Notes: generated by a model from the sequence alone, not told the origin. Shown: positions 7,841 through 16,440, counted from the first letter of the stretch. The stretch is DNA of 64,000 nucleotides from Streptomyces muensis (GCF_021474425.1 NZ_JAKEIP010000008.1:43093-107092); one strand, 5' to 3'. Translations and numbers: made by a program.

Positions 7841-7997
7841 CCGTCAACGCGCCTTTCATGTCGTGGCCCTGTGTGCATTTGGGCACGGCTGTCGAGTCTA
7901 GGCGCCGACGCACACTGAAGTACGAATTCTGCCAGAGCGCTTGACGGCCGCCGCACGGGCACTACGGCATCGTCGGTGCACCGCCCCACCCGCCGGT

Positions 7998-8459
7998 TCA
8001 GGCACCCGTCGTCGAGCCGGGCCGGACGATCATCAGGACGGTGACGGTCGCCCACAGCAGGTTGAAGATGCCGGTGAACATGGCGAGTCGTACCGTCGCC
8101 GTGTGCTCGACGGTCTTCTCGGCGCCCAGTTGCTCCAGGAGTTCCTCCTGGCGGGGCAGGACGAAGGCGATCAGGATGCCGGCGGCCGCGGCGGTGAGGG
8201 CGATGGACGTGATGAGCCAGCCGCTGCCGAGCACGCCCATCGCCAGGGCGGTCGCCAGACCGAGGACGGGCACCGACACCCCGATGGCGGCGTAGACGCG
8301 GCAGATGCGGTGCAGCAACTGGACGGTGCCGACCGCCACGGCCCCGTCGGTCGCCGGGACGCGGCGCGCGGCCGGCGGGAACATGCTGGCCGCGACGGTG
8401 ACGGGGCCGACGGCGACGATGGCGGCCAGGACGTGAAGGGTGAGGAGGATCTTGGTCAC
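7998..8459 (-). CDS. Four-helix integral membrane protein (DUF2269-like)
   Basis: A 153-residue protein with four predicted transmembrane helices: near residues 4-25 (ILLTLHVLAAIVAVGPVTVA), 50-75, 80-102 (LITSIALTAAAAGILIAFVL) and 125-148. The opening pattern resembles DUF2269 or copper-resistance-D-like small membrane proteins with a conserved early His. Function is unknown. I place the start at GTG 8459, not the overlapping GTG at 8468, because TAGCGT occupies 8472-8467 and GTG 8459 lies seven bases beyond it, the usual spacing for a leaderless transcript. It is divergent from the AdpA/GlxA-like regulator, which may control it. Confidence 0.8.
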   Translation of the reverse strand: MTKILLTLHVLAAIVAVGPVTVAASMFPPAARRVPATDGAVAVGTVQLLHRICRVYAAIGVSVPVLGLATALAMGVLGSGWLITSIALTAAAAGILIAFVLPRQEELLEQLGAEKTVEHTATVRLAMFTGIFNLLWATVTVLMIVRPGSTTGA

Positions 8460-8466
8460 CGGCCCC

Positions 8467-8472
8467 ACGCTA
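8467..8472 (-). promoter_or_regulatory. Minus-10 element, leaderless start of the membrane protein gene
   Basis: TAGCGT read on the minus strand, seven bases before GTG 8459. Confidence 0.5.
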
Positions 8473-8521
8473 GGGACCGTACGGGTGATCGGACAGAGGC
8501 AGAAACGACAGCTTCCAACGG

Positions 8522-8598
8522 GTTCCCGCCAATGCAGTCTGAGCGCTTTCTCCTCGCATGCTGCTCACATGACCTGGCCTTATAGCGCTGGCGGGAAT
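8522..8598. promoter_or_regulatory. Pair of inverted AdpA-type binding sites
   Basis: TGGCGGGAAC on the minus strand (8531 to 8522) and TGGCGGGAAT on the plus strand (8589-8598) both fit the AdpA consensus TGGCSNGWWY. They form 9-base inverted arms 57 bases apart in the divergent promoter region. AdpA itself is a GATase1-like AraC protein of the same architecture as the neighbouring regulator. Binding by AdpA, or autoregulation, is inferred. Confidence 0.6.
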
Positions 8599-8603
8599 CC
8601 ACC

Positions 8604-8609
8604 TAGGGT
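8604..8609 (+). promoter_or_regulatory. Minus-10 element, leaderless start of the GlxA-type regulator
   Basis: TAGGGT followed by seven bases and ATG 8617, with no Shine-Dalgarno sequence in between. Confidence 0.55.
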
Positions 8610-8616
8610 GTCCCTC

Positions 8617-9582
8617 ATGCACACCGTGGCGATCCTGGTTCTCGACAACGTGGTGCCCTTCGACATGGCGGCGCCCTTCCAGATGTTCAGCTGGACCCGG
8701 CTGCCCGACGGACGCCGCCCCTATCGGGTCCGGCTGTGCGCCGAGTCGCCGGAGGTGCCCACGGAGGGCTTCGCGCTGCGTATCGACCGGGGGCTGGACG
8801 GGCTGGAGGACGCGGACACGATCATCGTGCCGGGCTGCGACGACACCGGGCCGCCCTCCCCTCGGGTGGTGGCGGCCCTGCGGGAGGCGGCGCGGGCCGG
8901 CACCCGGATCGCGTCCGTGTGCGTGGGCGCCTTCGTCCTGGCCGAGGCCGGACTGCTCGACGGGCTGCGCGCCACCACCCACTGGATGGCCACCGACGAT
9001 CTGGCGCGGCGCTTCCCGGACGTCCGAGTCGAGCCGGACGTGCTGTACGTCGACAACGGCGGGATCCTCACCTCCGCCGGGGCCGCCGCGGGCCTGGACA
9101 TGTGCCTGCACATGATCCGGCGCGACCTGGGCTCGGCGGTGGCCGCGCACACCGCGCGCATGTCCGTCGTACCGCTGGAACGGGAGGGCGGACAGGCGCA
9201 GTTCATCGTGCACGAGCACCCGCCGGTGCCCCGGGGTTCGGCCCTCGAACCCCTGCTGGAGTGGATCGAGGACAATCTGGCCGGGGAGATCACCCTGGGG
9301 GCGATGGCGGGACGCTCGGGCATGAGCGAGCGCACCTTCAGCCGCCGGTTCCGTGAGCAGACCGGCACCACACCCTTGCAATGGCTGCTGCGGGCGCGTG
9401 TGCGGCGGGCCCAGTATCTGCTGGAGAACAGCGACCACCCGATCGAACGCATCGCACGCCAGGCCGGGTTCGGGTCACCTACGGCGTTCCGTGAGCGCTT
9501 CCGCCGGGTGGTCGGCACCACGCCGCACGCCTATCGCGCCGCGTTCCAGGGGAAGAAAGCGCCTTCAGTCACGGTGGGATAA
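8617..9582 (+). CDS. GlxA/AdpA-type transcriptional regulator (DJ-1/PfpI + AraC HTH)
   Basis: A 321-residue DNA-binding regulator. Residues 1-185 form a class-I glutamine-amidotransferase-like (DJ-1/PfpI) domain with Cys102 in SVCVGAFVLAEAGLLDG; such domains normally act as ligand sensors, not enzymes. Residues about 225-315 carry two AraC helix-turn-helix motifs (ITLGAMAGRSGMSERTFSRR and IERIARQAGFGSPTAFRERF). Architecture is that of AdpA, but the protein is shorter than AdpA (about 400 residues). ATG 8617 is seven bases behind TAGGGT, so the mRNA is probably leaderless. The two inverted AdpA-type sites in its promoter suggest autoregulation or AdpA control of this gene and the divergent membrane protein. 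Confidence 0.92.
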   Translation: MHTVAILVLDNVVPFDMAAPFQMFSWTRLPDGRRPYRVRLCAESPEVPTEGFALRIDRGLDGLEDADTIIVPGCDDTGPPSPRVVAALREAARAGTRIASVCVGAFVLAEAGLLDGLRATTHWMATDDLARRFPDVRVEPDVLYVDNGGILTSAGAAAGLDMCLHMIRRDLGSAVAAHTARMSVVPLEREGGQAQFIVHEHPPVPRGSALEPLLEWIEDNLAGEITLGAMAGRSGMSERTFSRRFREQTGTTPLQWLLRARVRRAQYLLENSDHPIERIARQAGFGSPTAFRERFRRVVGTTPHAYRAAFQGKKAPSVTVG

Positions 9583-9655
9583 ATCACCCGAGTCCACACG
9601 GGCCGTTAGCAGTTGGACAAGGGGTATCGATCCTCCCCAAGGACGGTGTACGCCC

Positions 9656-10003
9656 ATGAACTGCTCCAGCCGTTTCCTCTGCGCCCTCTACATCGCCACG
9701 AGCGCGGGGCTCGCCTGGACCACGGTCCTCGAAGTCCGCTACGGCCCCGCGTGGGCCGCCTGTCTGTTCGCCGCCGCCAGTCTGGTGCCGGTCATCGCCG
9801 TCGTACGGGAGACCGTGATCGGCGAACAGCGGCGCTGGCTGCTGGAGTTGGCCGCGCGGGCGGGACGCGGGGGCGACGCCGCCGAGGCGATCGTCCGTGC
9901 GGAGATCGACTCCGCGTGCTGCGAACGCTGGTGGACGAGCCTCGGCAGCGAGCACGACGTGACCTGCCGACACGGGATGCCCCGAAGCAGCAGCGCCGCG
10001 TGA
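9656..10003 (+). CDS. Small two-helix membrane protein
   Basis: A 115-residue hypothetical protein. Two hydrophobic segments (FLCALYIATSAGLAWTTV at 7-24 and AWAACLFAAASLVPVIAVV near 32-50) are followed by a charged cytoplasmic-type tail. That tail contains CCERW and a CRHGM motif, so four Cys or His residues might bind a metal. No family is recognised. ATG 9656 has AAGGA about 12 bases upstream, a long spacing. It lies downstream of the GlxA-type regulator and converges with the NmrA-like gene. Confidence 0.62.
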   Translation: MNCSSRFLCALYIATSAGLAWTTVLEVRYGPAWAACLFAAASLVPVIAVVRETVIGEQRRWLLELAARAGRGGDAAEAIVRAEIDSACCERWWTSLGSEHDVTCRHGMPRSSSAA

Positions 10004-10092
10004 GCGTCACCACCCGCCTCGGGCCTCCGCTGGGCGCTGTCATGGCGGCGGACCGGTAGGCCCTGCCGCCACCCGGGACGACATGCACACGG

Positions 10093-10950
10093 CTACGACG
10101 TGGCTTCGCGCGGCTGGGCCACGAAGGCGTCCGTGTGCTCCGCGGCCCACTGGCCGAAGGTGCGGGCCGGACGGCCGGTGACCTTCTCCACGGTGTCCAC
10201 GACCGTACGGCCCACCTCCGGGGTGTTGCCGTACGCCTCCAGCAGGAAGCCGATCACGTCCTCCGGGTGGCCCGCCGCCCGCCACTGGGCGACGGCCTGT
10301 TCCTCGGTCAGCTCGACCAGGGCGATCTCCCGTCCGCGCGCGGCGGCCATGGCGGCCACCTTGTCGGTGACGGTGAGCAGTTCGGGTCCGGTGATCACGT
10401 ACTCCTGTCCCCCGTGCCCCTCCTCGGTGAGCGCGACCGCGGCCACGGCCCCGATGTCGCCCTCGTGGACCATGGCGCTCAGCCGCGAGACGAACGGCTC
10501 GCGGACCTCGCCCGAGGTCACGATCCCGTCGGCCCACTCCAGGGCGTTGCCCATGAACTCGACCGGCATGAGGACGGTCCAGTCCACACCGTCGTCCGCC
10601 CGCACGGCGTCCTCCAGCAAGGACGGTCCGCCGCCGTGCAGCACGGTGACCCGCCGGACACCGGCGGCGCGGGCGAGCTCCAGGATGCGCGGGCCGGTCT
10701 CCAGCGGGGCGAAGTAGGCCCCGCCGAAGGTGATCAGATGGAGCCCGCTCACGCCGTCCAGAGCCGGGATCAGGGTCGCGGGTTCGGTCAGGTCGCCCTG
10801 GACGACCTCGACCCCGGCCGGGAAGTCGGCCCTCGCGGCATCCCGGGTGAGCGCGCGGACCGCGTGGCCGCGGGCGAGGAGTTCGGCGACGACCTGGCGG
10901 CCGACGGTTCCGGTGGCACCGGTGACAAGGATCTTCTGCGTCTGAGTCAT
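10093..10950 (-). CDS. NAD(P)-binding NmrA-like / SDR-family reductase
   Basis: A 285-residue atypical short-chain dehydrogenase. It begins with the Rossmann motif KILVTGATGTVGRQVV (residues 6-21) and lacks a clear catalytic YxxxK. That is typical of NmrA-like NAD(P)-sensing proteins or NAD(P)H-binding oxidoreductases. Conserved blocks VEVVQGDLTEP and WTVLMPVEFMGNALEW support this. ATG 10950 is the first Met before the Rossmann fold; the frame is open to 10992, but that part is not family-like. The substrate is unknown. It stands alone, convergent with the small membrane protein. Confidence 0.88.
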   Translation of the reverse strand: MTQTQKILVTGATGTVGRQVVAELLARGHAVRALTRDAARADFPAGVEVVQGDLTEPATLIPALDGVSGLHLITFGGAYFAPLETGPRILELARAAGVRRVTVLHGGGPSLLEDAVRADDGVDWTVLMPVEFMGNALEWADGIVTSGEVREPFVSRLSAMVHEGDIGAVAAVALTEEGHGGQEYVITGPELLTVTDKVAAMAAARGREIALVELTEEQAVAQWRAAGHPEDVIGFLLEAYGNTPEVGRTVVDTVEKVTGRPARTFGQWAAEHTDAFVAQPREATS

Positions 10951-11006
10951 GGAACGACCGTAGGGAGGCTTGCGGTCAGCTTCTGTCCGCAAGCCTCAGC
11001 GATGCG

Positions 11007-11855
11007 TCACTTCACCTCCACCGACAGGTCGTTGTCGACCGTGAAGTAGGGACGCACGGCGCCGCCGCCGACCACGGCCGCGGGGTAGACGAAGACCTCC
11101 TTGCGGTCCGCCACGTCGTCCAGGAGACGACCGATCCGGACCGGAGGCGTTCCCTCTCCGGAGGACACCCGGACGCTGAGGTCCCACACGCGGTCACGGC
11201 CGTTGCCGTCGGCGACCAGCTCCGCGTAGTCCACGACGAAGGAGAACGCCCGCCCGTCGCTCTCGCCCCGCAACTCCACGATCCGCACGGTGCCGTCGCC
11301 GCCCCGCAGACGCAGCCGTACGGCGGCTCCCTCGGCGAGCGAGGTGCCGTGCAGCCGGGCCCGGACCGTCATCGAGCGGTCCGTGACGTCGATGCCCTCG
11401 ACCTCCGCGTGCTCGGTGCGCAGCCAGGCCCGCACCGCGAGGTAGCCGTCCTTGGTGACGTACGGGACGCGCACCGCCACCGGTGACGGCCGGTCACGGG
11501 TGTGGCCGTCGACGAGGGCCCGCAGGTCGCGCAGGCCGGGCCGCAGGCGCTGTCGGGGCGCGTCGGGTTCGGCGAGGAGGTAGACGTCCCACCGGCCCTC
11601 GGCGAGGGCGGGCTGCTGTTCCAGGACGGCGAGGAGGCGGCCGTCGTGGGCGGGTCGCAGCTCCAGGAGGTGGACGGTCTTCTCCGGTTGGCCCTTCTTG
11701 GGGCGCAGCCGAAGCAGCAGCCGGGGCGAGCCGGCTTCGTCGGCGGCCGTCGCCGGAAGGCCGAAGACGATCCGGCCGTCCGCGTCGGCCGTGCAGTCGA
11801 CACGCAGGTGCGCGCCCCGCGTCGTGTCGGGTCTCGTGTCCGGTTTCGTGTTCAA
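11007..11855 (-). CDS. Beta-rich protein of unknown function coupled to a glycosyltransferase
   Basis: A 282-residue protein starting at TTG 11855. The start is fixed by GGAGGGG six bases upstream and by a 4-base TTGA overlap with the stop of the glycosyltransferase gene, so translation is probably coupled. The protein is Arg-rich and looks all-beta, with repeated patterns such as VRARLHGTSLAEGAAVRLRL and VRVPYVTKDGYLAVRAWL. It lacks a signal peptide or membrane segment. No family is recognised. Coupling to a GT4 enzyme suggests a role in making or modifying the same surface glycan, which is inference only. Confidence 0.75.
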   Translation of the reverse strand: MNTKPDTRPDTTRGAHLRVDCTADADGRIVFGLPATAADEAGSPRLLLRLRPKKGQPEKTVHLLELRPAHDGRLLAVLEQQPALAEGRWDVYLLAEPDAPRQRLRPGLRDLRALVDGHTRDRPSPVAVRVPYVTKDGYLAVRAWLRTEHAEVEGIDVTDRSMTVRARLHGTSLAEGAAVRLRLRGGDGTVRIVELRGESDGRAFSFVVDYAELVADGNGRDRVWDLSVRVSSGEGTPPVRIGRLLDDVADRKEVFVYPAAVVGGGAVRPYFTVDNDLSVEVK

Positions 11856-13120
11856 CGCCGTCCCCTCCGTACGGTGCGCAGCGCGCCGGAGGCCACGGCG
11901 TACGCGGCGTCGCGTACGGCGAAGCCCTGGCTGACCAGGGCGCGTTGTATTCGGTGGCCTTCCGGGGGTGCGAGTGGCCGTCCGGTCCGGCGCGCCGACC
12001 TCGCGTCGTCGATCAGCCGCTCGGCCTGCTCCACGACGGGGGCCGGGGCGAACCTCCGGGCGTTCTCCATGGCCGTACGGCCCATCCGCCGGCGGCGTTC
12101 GTCGTCGCGGACGAGGTCGAGGAGCGCGGCGCCCAGCGCGTCCCGGTCCCCGACCGGTACCAGTCGGCCGTCGACGCCGTCCTCGATGATCTCGCCGGGG
12201 CCGTGGGGGCAGTCGGTGCTCACCACGGGCAGGCCACAGCGCATGGCCTCGACGATGGTCATGCCGAACGGCTCGAAGTTGGAGGTGCACGCGGCGATCG
12301 AGCCCTTGACCCACTCGGCCTCCATGGGGGCCGCCGCGCCCATCAGCAGGGCGTTGTCGGACAGGCCCAGGCGTTGGATGAGCTCGCGCAGCCGGGTCTG
12401 TTCGTCCCCCTTGCCGTAGATGCGCAGTTGCCAGTCCGGGTGTTCCGCGGCGACCGGGGCGAAGGCCTCGATGAGCAGGTCGTAGCGCTTCACCGGGACC
12501 AGCCGGCCGGCCGCGACCACGATCTTCGCGGTGCCGTCCGCGGCGGGCAGCACCGGATCGGGCACGCTGTTCGGCAGGGCCTCCACCCGGACCCCGGGCA
12601 GCCGCATCTTGCGCCGGTAGGCGGCGGCGTCCGCCTCGGTGACCGTGGTGAGCACGTCGAGCCGGCGGTAGGCGCGGCGCAGCGTGGTGCGCAGGCGGGG
12701 CGGGTGGTTGTCGAGGGTGAGGTGCTCCTGTCCGACGCGGACGACGTGCTCGGGCGCCTGGAGCGCGAGGTGCACGTTGAGCCCGGGCCGGGTGCCTATG
12801 ACGACGTCGGCGTCGGTCGCCGCCAGGAACTCGCCGATCCGCTGGTCGGTCAACTCGCTGTACTGCCGGTAGCGGTACTCGGCGGCGGGGAACACCCGCG
12901 CCGGTCTGAGGTGCAGGGGGTGTTCCTTCTCGTGCCGCAGGTCGACCAGCGGCTGCAAGGAAACTCTCGGGTCCAGCGCGAAGTTCGGGTGTTCGCGGTG
13001 CCGCAGCACCGAGACGATCTCCACTTCGTGCCGCTCGGCCAGTGCCTGTGCCAGGTTGAAGGTGGTGGTGATCGTGCCTCCGATCCCGTAGGCGTTGTGC
13101 AGCAGGAAAGAGATCTTCAT
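11852..13120 (-). CDS. GT4-family glycosyltransferase
   Basis: A 422-residue retaining glycosyltransferase of the GT-B fold. The N-terminal domain begins ISFLLHNAYGIGGTITTTFNLA. The C-terminal nucleotide-sugar domain contains VVAAGRLVPVKRYDLLIEAF and the EX7E motif (Glu283 to Glu291 in FEPFGMTIVEAMRCGLPVV). The acceptor is unknown; a cell-surface glycan such as a teichoic-acid-like polymer is a guess. AAAGGAGG lies about 20 bases before ATG 13120, directly after the GH36 stop, an unusually long spacing. Gene order GH36, GT4, partner on one strand with gaps of 27 and -4 bases suggests one operon. Confidence 0.92.
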   Translation of the reverse strand: MKISFLLHNAYGIGGTITTTFNLAQALAERHEVEIVSVLRHREHPNFALDPRVSLQPLVDLRHEKEHPLHLRPARVFPAAEYRYRQYSELTDQRIGEFLAATDADVVIGTRPGLNVHLALQAPEHVVRVGQEHLTLDNHPPRLRTTLRRAYRRLDVLTTVTEADAAAYRRKMRLPGVRVEALPNSVPDPVLPAADGTAKIVVAAGRLVPVKRYDLLIEAFAPVAAEHPDWQLRIYGKGDEQTRLRELIQRLGLSDNALLMGAAAPMEAEWVKGSIAACTSNFEPFGMTIVEAMRCGLPVVSTDCPHGPGEIIEDGVDGRLVPVGDRDALGAALLDLVRDDERRRRMGRTAMENARRFAPAPVVEQAERLIDDARSARRTGRPLAPPEGHRIQRALVSQGFAVRDAAYAVASGALRTVRRGRR

Positions 13121-13147
13121 GGCGGACTAGACCGCGGCAAACCTCCT

Positions 13148-15322
13148 TTAGTTGCCTGTTGTTATATCTCTGTTGTCTTGCAGGTCAGGCCCGCTTGGCG
13201 AGCACGCGCGCAGCCGGACCAGCAGAACGGCGGGTGTCCGTGGCAGCGACACCCGCAGCCCGTCCCCGTCCCACACCGCCGAACCGGCCGCCGCGGCCGA
13301 CGCCGGCGACGGGTGCAGGATCTCCGCGTGGACGTCCCGGCCCGCCAAGTGACCTATGGGCAGCCGCAGTTCCGGTTCGCCGCCGCGCCGCCAGACGGTG
13401 AGGTACGACGTACGGCCGTCGGACGACCGCATCCCCAGCGCCAGCCACTCGTCCGTCCAGCCGGGCAGCCCGAGCGGCCAGAACGGGACGGCATGCGCCA
13501 GGTCCGGGCGGATCGCCTTGTACGTGGTCACCGCGTCCCGCACGAGGTCGAGTTGACGCGGTGACATCCGGTCCAGATGGCCCGAGAGATGGATCCGCCC
13601 GAGCAAGGCACCGCCCAGGGTGAAGGCGATCAGGTCGTCGTCGAAGCCGGGCTGCGGGTAGGCCCAGACGGCGCCCTGTTCGGGCGGTACGGCGGTCGGC
13701 GCGGCGGCGGCGATGGGCGGGTAGCGCAGGGGGTCCTGTTGGTCGCTGGTGGACTGGAGCTGGGTGACGGCGAGGGTGGCCCCGTCCATCCGCATACCGC
13801 CCGAGGCGCAGTTCTCGACGACCAGGTGGGGGTGCCGGTCCAGCACCTCGGAGAGCCAGTCCAGGTAGGCGTGGGCGTGGCCGAGCAGGCCGGCTCCGGG
13901 TGCGAGGTCCCCGGGTGCGAGGGTGCCGGGGTCGACCACGATGTTGTAGTCCAGCTTGAGATAGCCCACGCCCCAGTCGCCGACGATGCGGTCCACCGCC
14001 TTGTCGAGGTGCGCCCGGGCGGCCGGGTGGCGCAGGTCGAGCTGGTGGCGGCCCTGTTCGGTGAGGCGTACGCCGTCGCGCTGGAAGAAGGCGTCCGGCG
14101 GGAGCGCCGCGGCGACCGGGCTGCGTACGCCGACGACCTCCGGTTCCAGCCACAGCCCGGGCACCATGCCGCGCTCCCGGATCCGGTCCAGGACCGCCCG
14201 GATGCCGCCGTCGGGGAAGCGCCGCGCCGAGGGCAGCCACGCGCCGACGGTGTCCCACCAGTCGCCGTCGGCCGAGTCGTCGTACCAGCCGGCGTCCACG
14301 CAGAAGTACTCCGCGCCCGTCCGGGCCGCCGCGTCGATCAGCGGGAACAGCTTCTCGGTGGTCGGGTCGCCCATGAGCGTGTTCATGTAGTCGTTGAAGA
14401 CGACCGGGAGCGCGGTGTGGTCCGGGTGCGGGCGGCGAACGGCGCGGCGGTACACGGTCAGAGCGCCCATGGCCTCGTCGAACCCGGTGCCGAGGGCCAG
14501 GACTCCCGGCACGGTGGTGAACTCCTCGCCCGGCGCGAGCCGGACCCGCCACTGGTGCTCCGCGTCCGTGGGGCCGTTCAGCGCCACGTACGTGCCGTGC
14601 CCGCGCTCGCCCAGGTCCCAGCGCCAGCCGGCCGGGGACTCGATCTGCCACAGCCAGGTCCGGCCGCTCCCCCGCTCCGTCAGCGCCCCCATCGCCAGAT
14701 GACCGTCGGTGGGCCAGCTGCCGCGTCCGGCGAGGACGAGGGCGGCCCGGCTGTCGTGCTGATGGGCGCCGACGTTGATGTCGGCGACGGTGGCGCGCAG
14801 CGGTTCGGTGGACCAACGGCACTCCGCGAGCCAGTCGTTGCGGGCCCGGCGCACGTCGAGGGCGTCCGGTGCGGGCAGGCCGCCGAGGAGCAGGCTGCTG
14901 ACCGACTGGACGACGAGCGGCTCCGGGCCGTCGTTGCGGAGCCGGACGCGGGAGCGCAGGACCGGCAGTCCGGTGGGGGACGTCAGCTCGACGAAAGCCG
15001 TCAACCCGGTCGCCGGGTCGTGGAGTTCGAGGGTCAGCCACTCCTGGTCGCCGCGCCGCCCACTGTGCCGGCCCCGGTACTTCAGGCGCGCGCCGAGGGC
15101 CGTGCCGGTGAAGCGCGGGCCGGACCAGGCGCTGCCGTGCCCGAAGGCCGTGAGCTCGACGAGGGGGAGGGCGGCCTCCGGACGGACGGGCTCGCCGTCA
15201 CCGAGCCGGACCAGTCGCAGGGTCCCGTCGGACGCCGTGGCGAACCCGGCCTCCAGGGCGACATGACCCCAAGTGAAGGTGTCCTGCGTGCCGTTGAGTT
15301 CCGCGTCGCCCGTACCGGTCAA
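13148..15322 (-). CDS. GH36 alpha-galactosidase, cytoplasmic
   Basis: Releases terminal alpha-galactose from oligosaccharides. At 724 residues it has normal GH36 size: an N-terminal beta-supersandwich (to about 300), the TIM barrel, and a C-terminal beta domain. The catalytic nucleophile is Asp458 in GYLKLDYN. The acid/base is Asp527 in STSDQQDP, with ENCASGGMRMD just before it. Substrate-pocket WLEPEVV is also present. It has no signal peptide, so it acts on imported sugars. The start is TTG 15322, close behind GGGGAG. It is divergent from the LacI gene across 70 bases holding a perfect operator. Confidence 0.95.
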   Translation of the reverse strand: MTGTGDAELNGTQDTFTWGHVALEAGFATASDGTLRLVRLGDGEPVRPEAALPLVELTAFGHGSAWSGPRFTGTALGARLKYRGRHSGRRGDQEWLTLELHDPATGLTAFVELTSPTGLPVLRSRVRLRNDGPEPLVVQSVSSLLLGGLPAPDALDVRRARNDWLAECRWSTEPLRATVADINVGAHQHDSRAALVLAGRGSWPTDGHLAMGALTERGSGRTWLWQIESPAGWRWDLGERGHGTYVALNGPTDAEHQWRVRLAPGEEFTTVPGVLALGTGFDEAMGALTVYRRAVRRPHPDHTALPVVFNDYMNTLMGDPTTEKLFPLIDAAARTGAEYFCVDAGWYDDSADGDWWDTVGAWLPSARRFPDGGIRAVLDRIRERGMVPGLWLEPEVVGVRSPVAAALPPDAFFQRDGVRLTEQGRHQLDLRHPAARAHLDKAVDRIVGDWGVGYLKLDYNIVVDPGTLAPGDLAPGAGLLGHAHAYLDWLSEVLDRHPHLVVENCASGGMRMDGATLAVTQLQSTSDQQDPLRYPPIAAAAPTAVPPEQGAVWAYPQPGFDDDLIAFTLGGALLGRIHLSGHLDRMSPRQLDLVRDAVTTYKAIRPDLAHAVPFWPLGLPGWTDEWLALGMRSSDGRTSYLTVWRRGGEPELRLPIGHLAGRDVHAEILHPSPASAAAAGSAVWDGDGLRVSLPRTPAVLLVRLRACSPSGPDLQDNRDITTGN

Positions 15323-15370
15323 GGTGCTCCCCCTCGTGAATCCCTCGTTACGGTCTCTTGACGGTCCCCA

Positions 15371-15384
15371 TGTGACCGGTCACA
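15371..15384. promoter_or_regulatory. LacI-type operator O1
   Basis: TGTGACCGGTCACA, a perfect 14-base palindrome between the divergent GH36 and lacI-type genes. Confidence 0.85.
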
Positions 15385-15392
15385 ATCCTGGC

Positions 15393-16430
15393 ATGAATGT
15401 GACCGGTCACACAAGGCGCCCTGCGAGTATCAGGGACGTCGCGACCGCCGCCGGCGTCTCGTACCAGACCGTCTCCCGGGTGATCAACGGCCATCCCAGC
15501 GTCAGGCCGACCACCCGGGAGCGCGTCCTCGCCGCCATCGACGAGCTGGGCTTCCGGCGCAGCGCCACCGCGCTCGCCCTGGCCAGCGGACGCAGCAGGG
15601 CCGTGACCGTGCTCACCGCGAACACCACGCACTACGGCTACGCCTCGATCCTCCAGGGCATCGAGGAGGCCGCCCGAGCCGAGTCCTACGCGGTCGGGAT
15701 CGGCGTGCTGGAGTCGGCGGACGAGGCGGCCGTCGCGGCCGAGGTGCGGCGGGCGGCGGGCGCGGGCGGCGGGCTGATCGTGATCGCGTACGACCCTGCC
15801 GGAGTGAAGGCGCTCGGTGCCGTCCCCGCCGAACTCCCGGTCGTCGGCGTCGTCGAGACCCCGGCGAGCACGCCCGACCCGGGCCGGCCCTGGGTGTGGA
15901 CCGACGACCGCGAGGCCGCCTACCAGGCGACCCGCCATCTGCTCTCGCTGGGGCACGAGACCGTGCACTACGTCGCCATCCCGTCCAGCACCCGGCGCAC
16001 CAGCGCCCGTACCAGCGGCTGGCGGCAGGCGCTGCGCGAGGCCGGTGCGCCCGAACCCCGGCCGGTGCAGGGCAGTTGGGGTCCGGCGGAGGGTCACGCG
16101 GCGGGCCACGAGCTCGCTCGGGACCCCGCGGTCTCGGCGATCCTGTGCGGCAACGACGACCTGGCGCTCGGGGTACTGCGGGCCCTGCACGAGGCGGGGC
16201 GCTCCGTGCCCGGCGAGGTGAGCGTGGCCGGGTTCGACGACGCCCCGCACTCGGCGTATCTGACGCCGTCCCTGACGACCGTACGGCTGGATTTCACCGG
16301 GCTCGGGCGGGCCGCGTTCGCCCTGTTGCACGGGGTGCTGGAGGAGGCCGCGCGGATCGCCCCGCATCCGGTGTCGGTGCCGGAGCTGGTGGTGCGGGAG
16401 AGCTCGGGGCCGCCCCCGGCCACCACCTGA
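15393..16430 (+). CDS. LacI-family transcriptional regulator
   Basis: A 345-residue repressor. The N-terminal helix-turn-helix (SIRDVATAAGVSYQTVSRVIN, about residues 11-31) and hinge (RRSATALALASGRS) precede a periplasmic-binding-protein-like sugar sensor (VAGFDDAPHSAYLTPSLTTVR near 280-300). ATG 15393 is chosen because the helix-turn-helix follows at the usual distance; the open frame further upstream runs through the promoter. Codons 2-7 (AAT GTG ACC GGT CAC ACA) themselves form the second copy of the operator. The gene probably controls GH36, itself and the downstream importer operon in response to a galactoside. Confidence 0.95.
   Translation: MNVTGHTRRPASIRDVATAAGVSYQTVSRVINGHPSVRPTTRERVLAAIDELGFRRSATALALASGRSRAVTVLTANTTHYGYASILQGIEEAARAESYAVGIGVLESADEAAVAAEVRRAAGAGGGLIVIAYDPAGVKALGAVPAELPVVGVVETPASTPDPGRPWVWTDDREAAYQATRHLLSLGHETVHYVAIPSSTRRTSARTSGWRQALREAGAPEPRPVQGSWGPAEGHAAGHELARDPAVSAILCGNDDLALGVLRALHEAGRSVPGEVSVAGFDDAPHSAYLTPSLTTVRLDFTGLGRAAFALLHGVLEEAARIAPHPVSVPELVVRESSGPPPATT
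15398..15411. promoter_or_regulatory. LacI-type operator O2 inside the regulator coding region
   Basis: A second exact copy of TGTGACCGGTCACA, 27 bases from the first centre to centre, overlapping codons 2-7 of the regulator. Confidence 0.8.
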
Positions 16431-16440
16431 ACGCGCCGCA

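Noticed and set aside
7593..8000. Hidden methyltransferase gene for the RiPP locus
   Set aside because: Both strands were read from 7593 to 8000; only the 76-residue gene and non-coding sequence are present.
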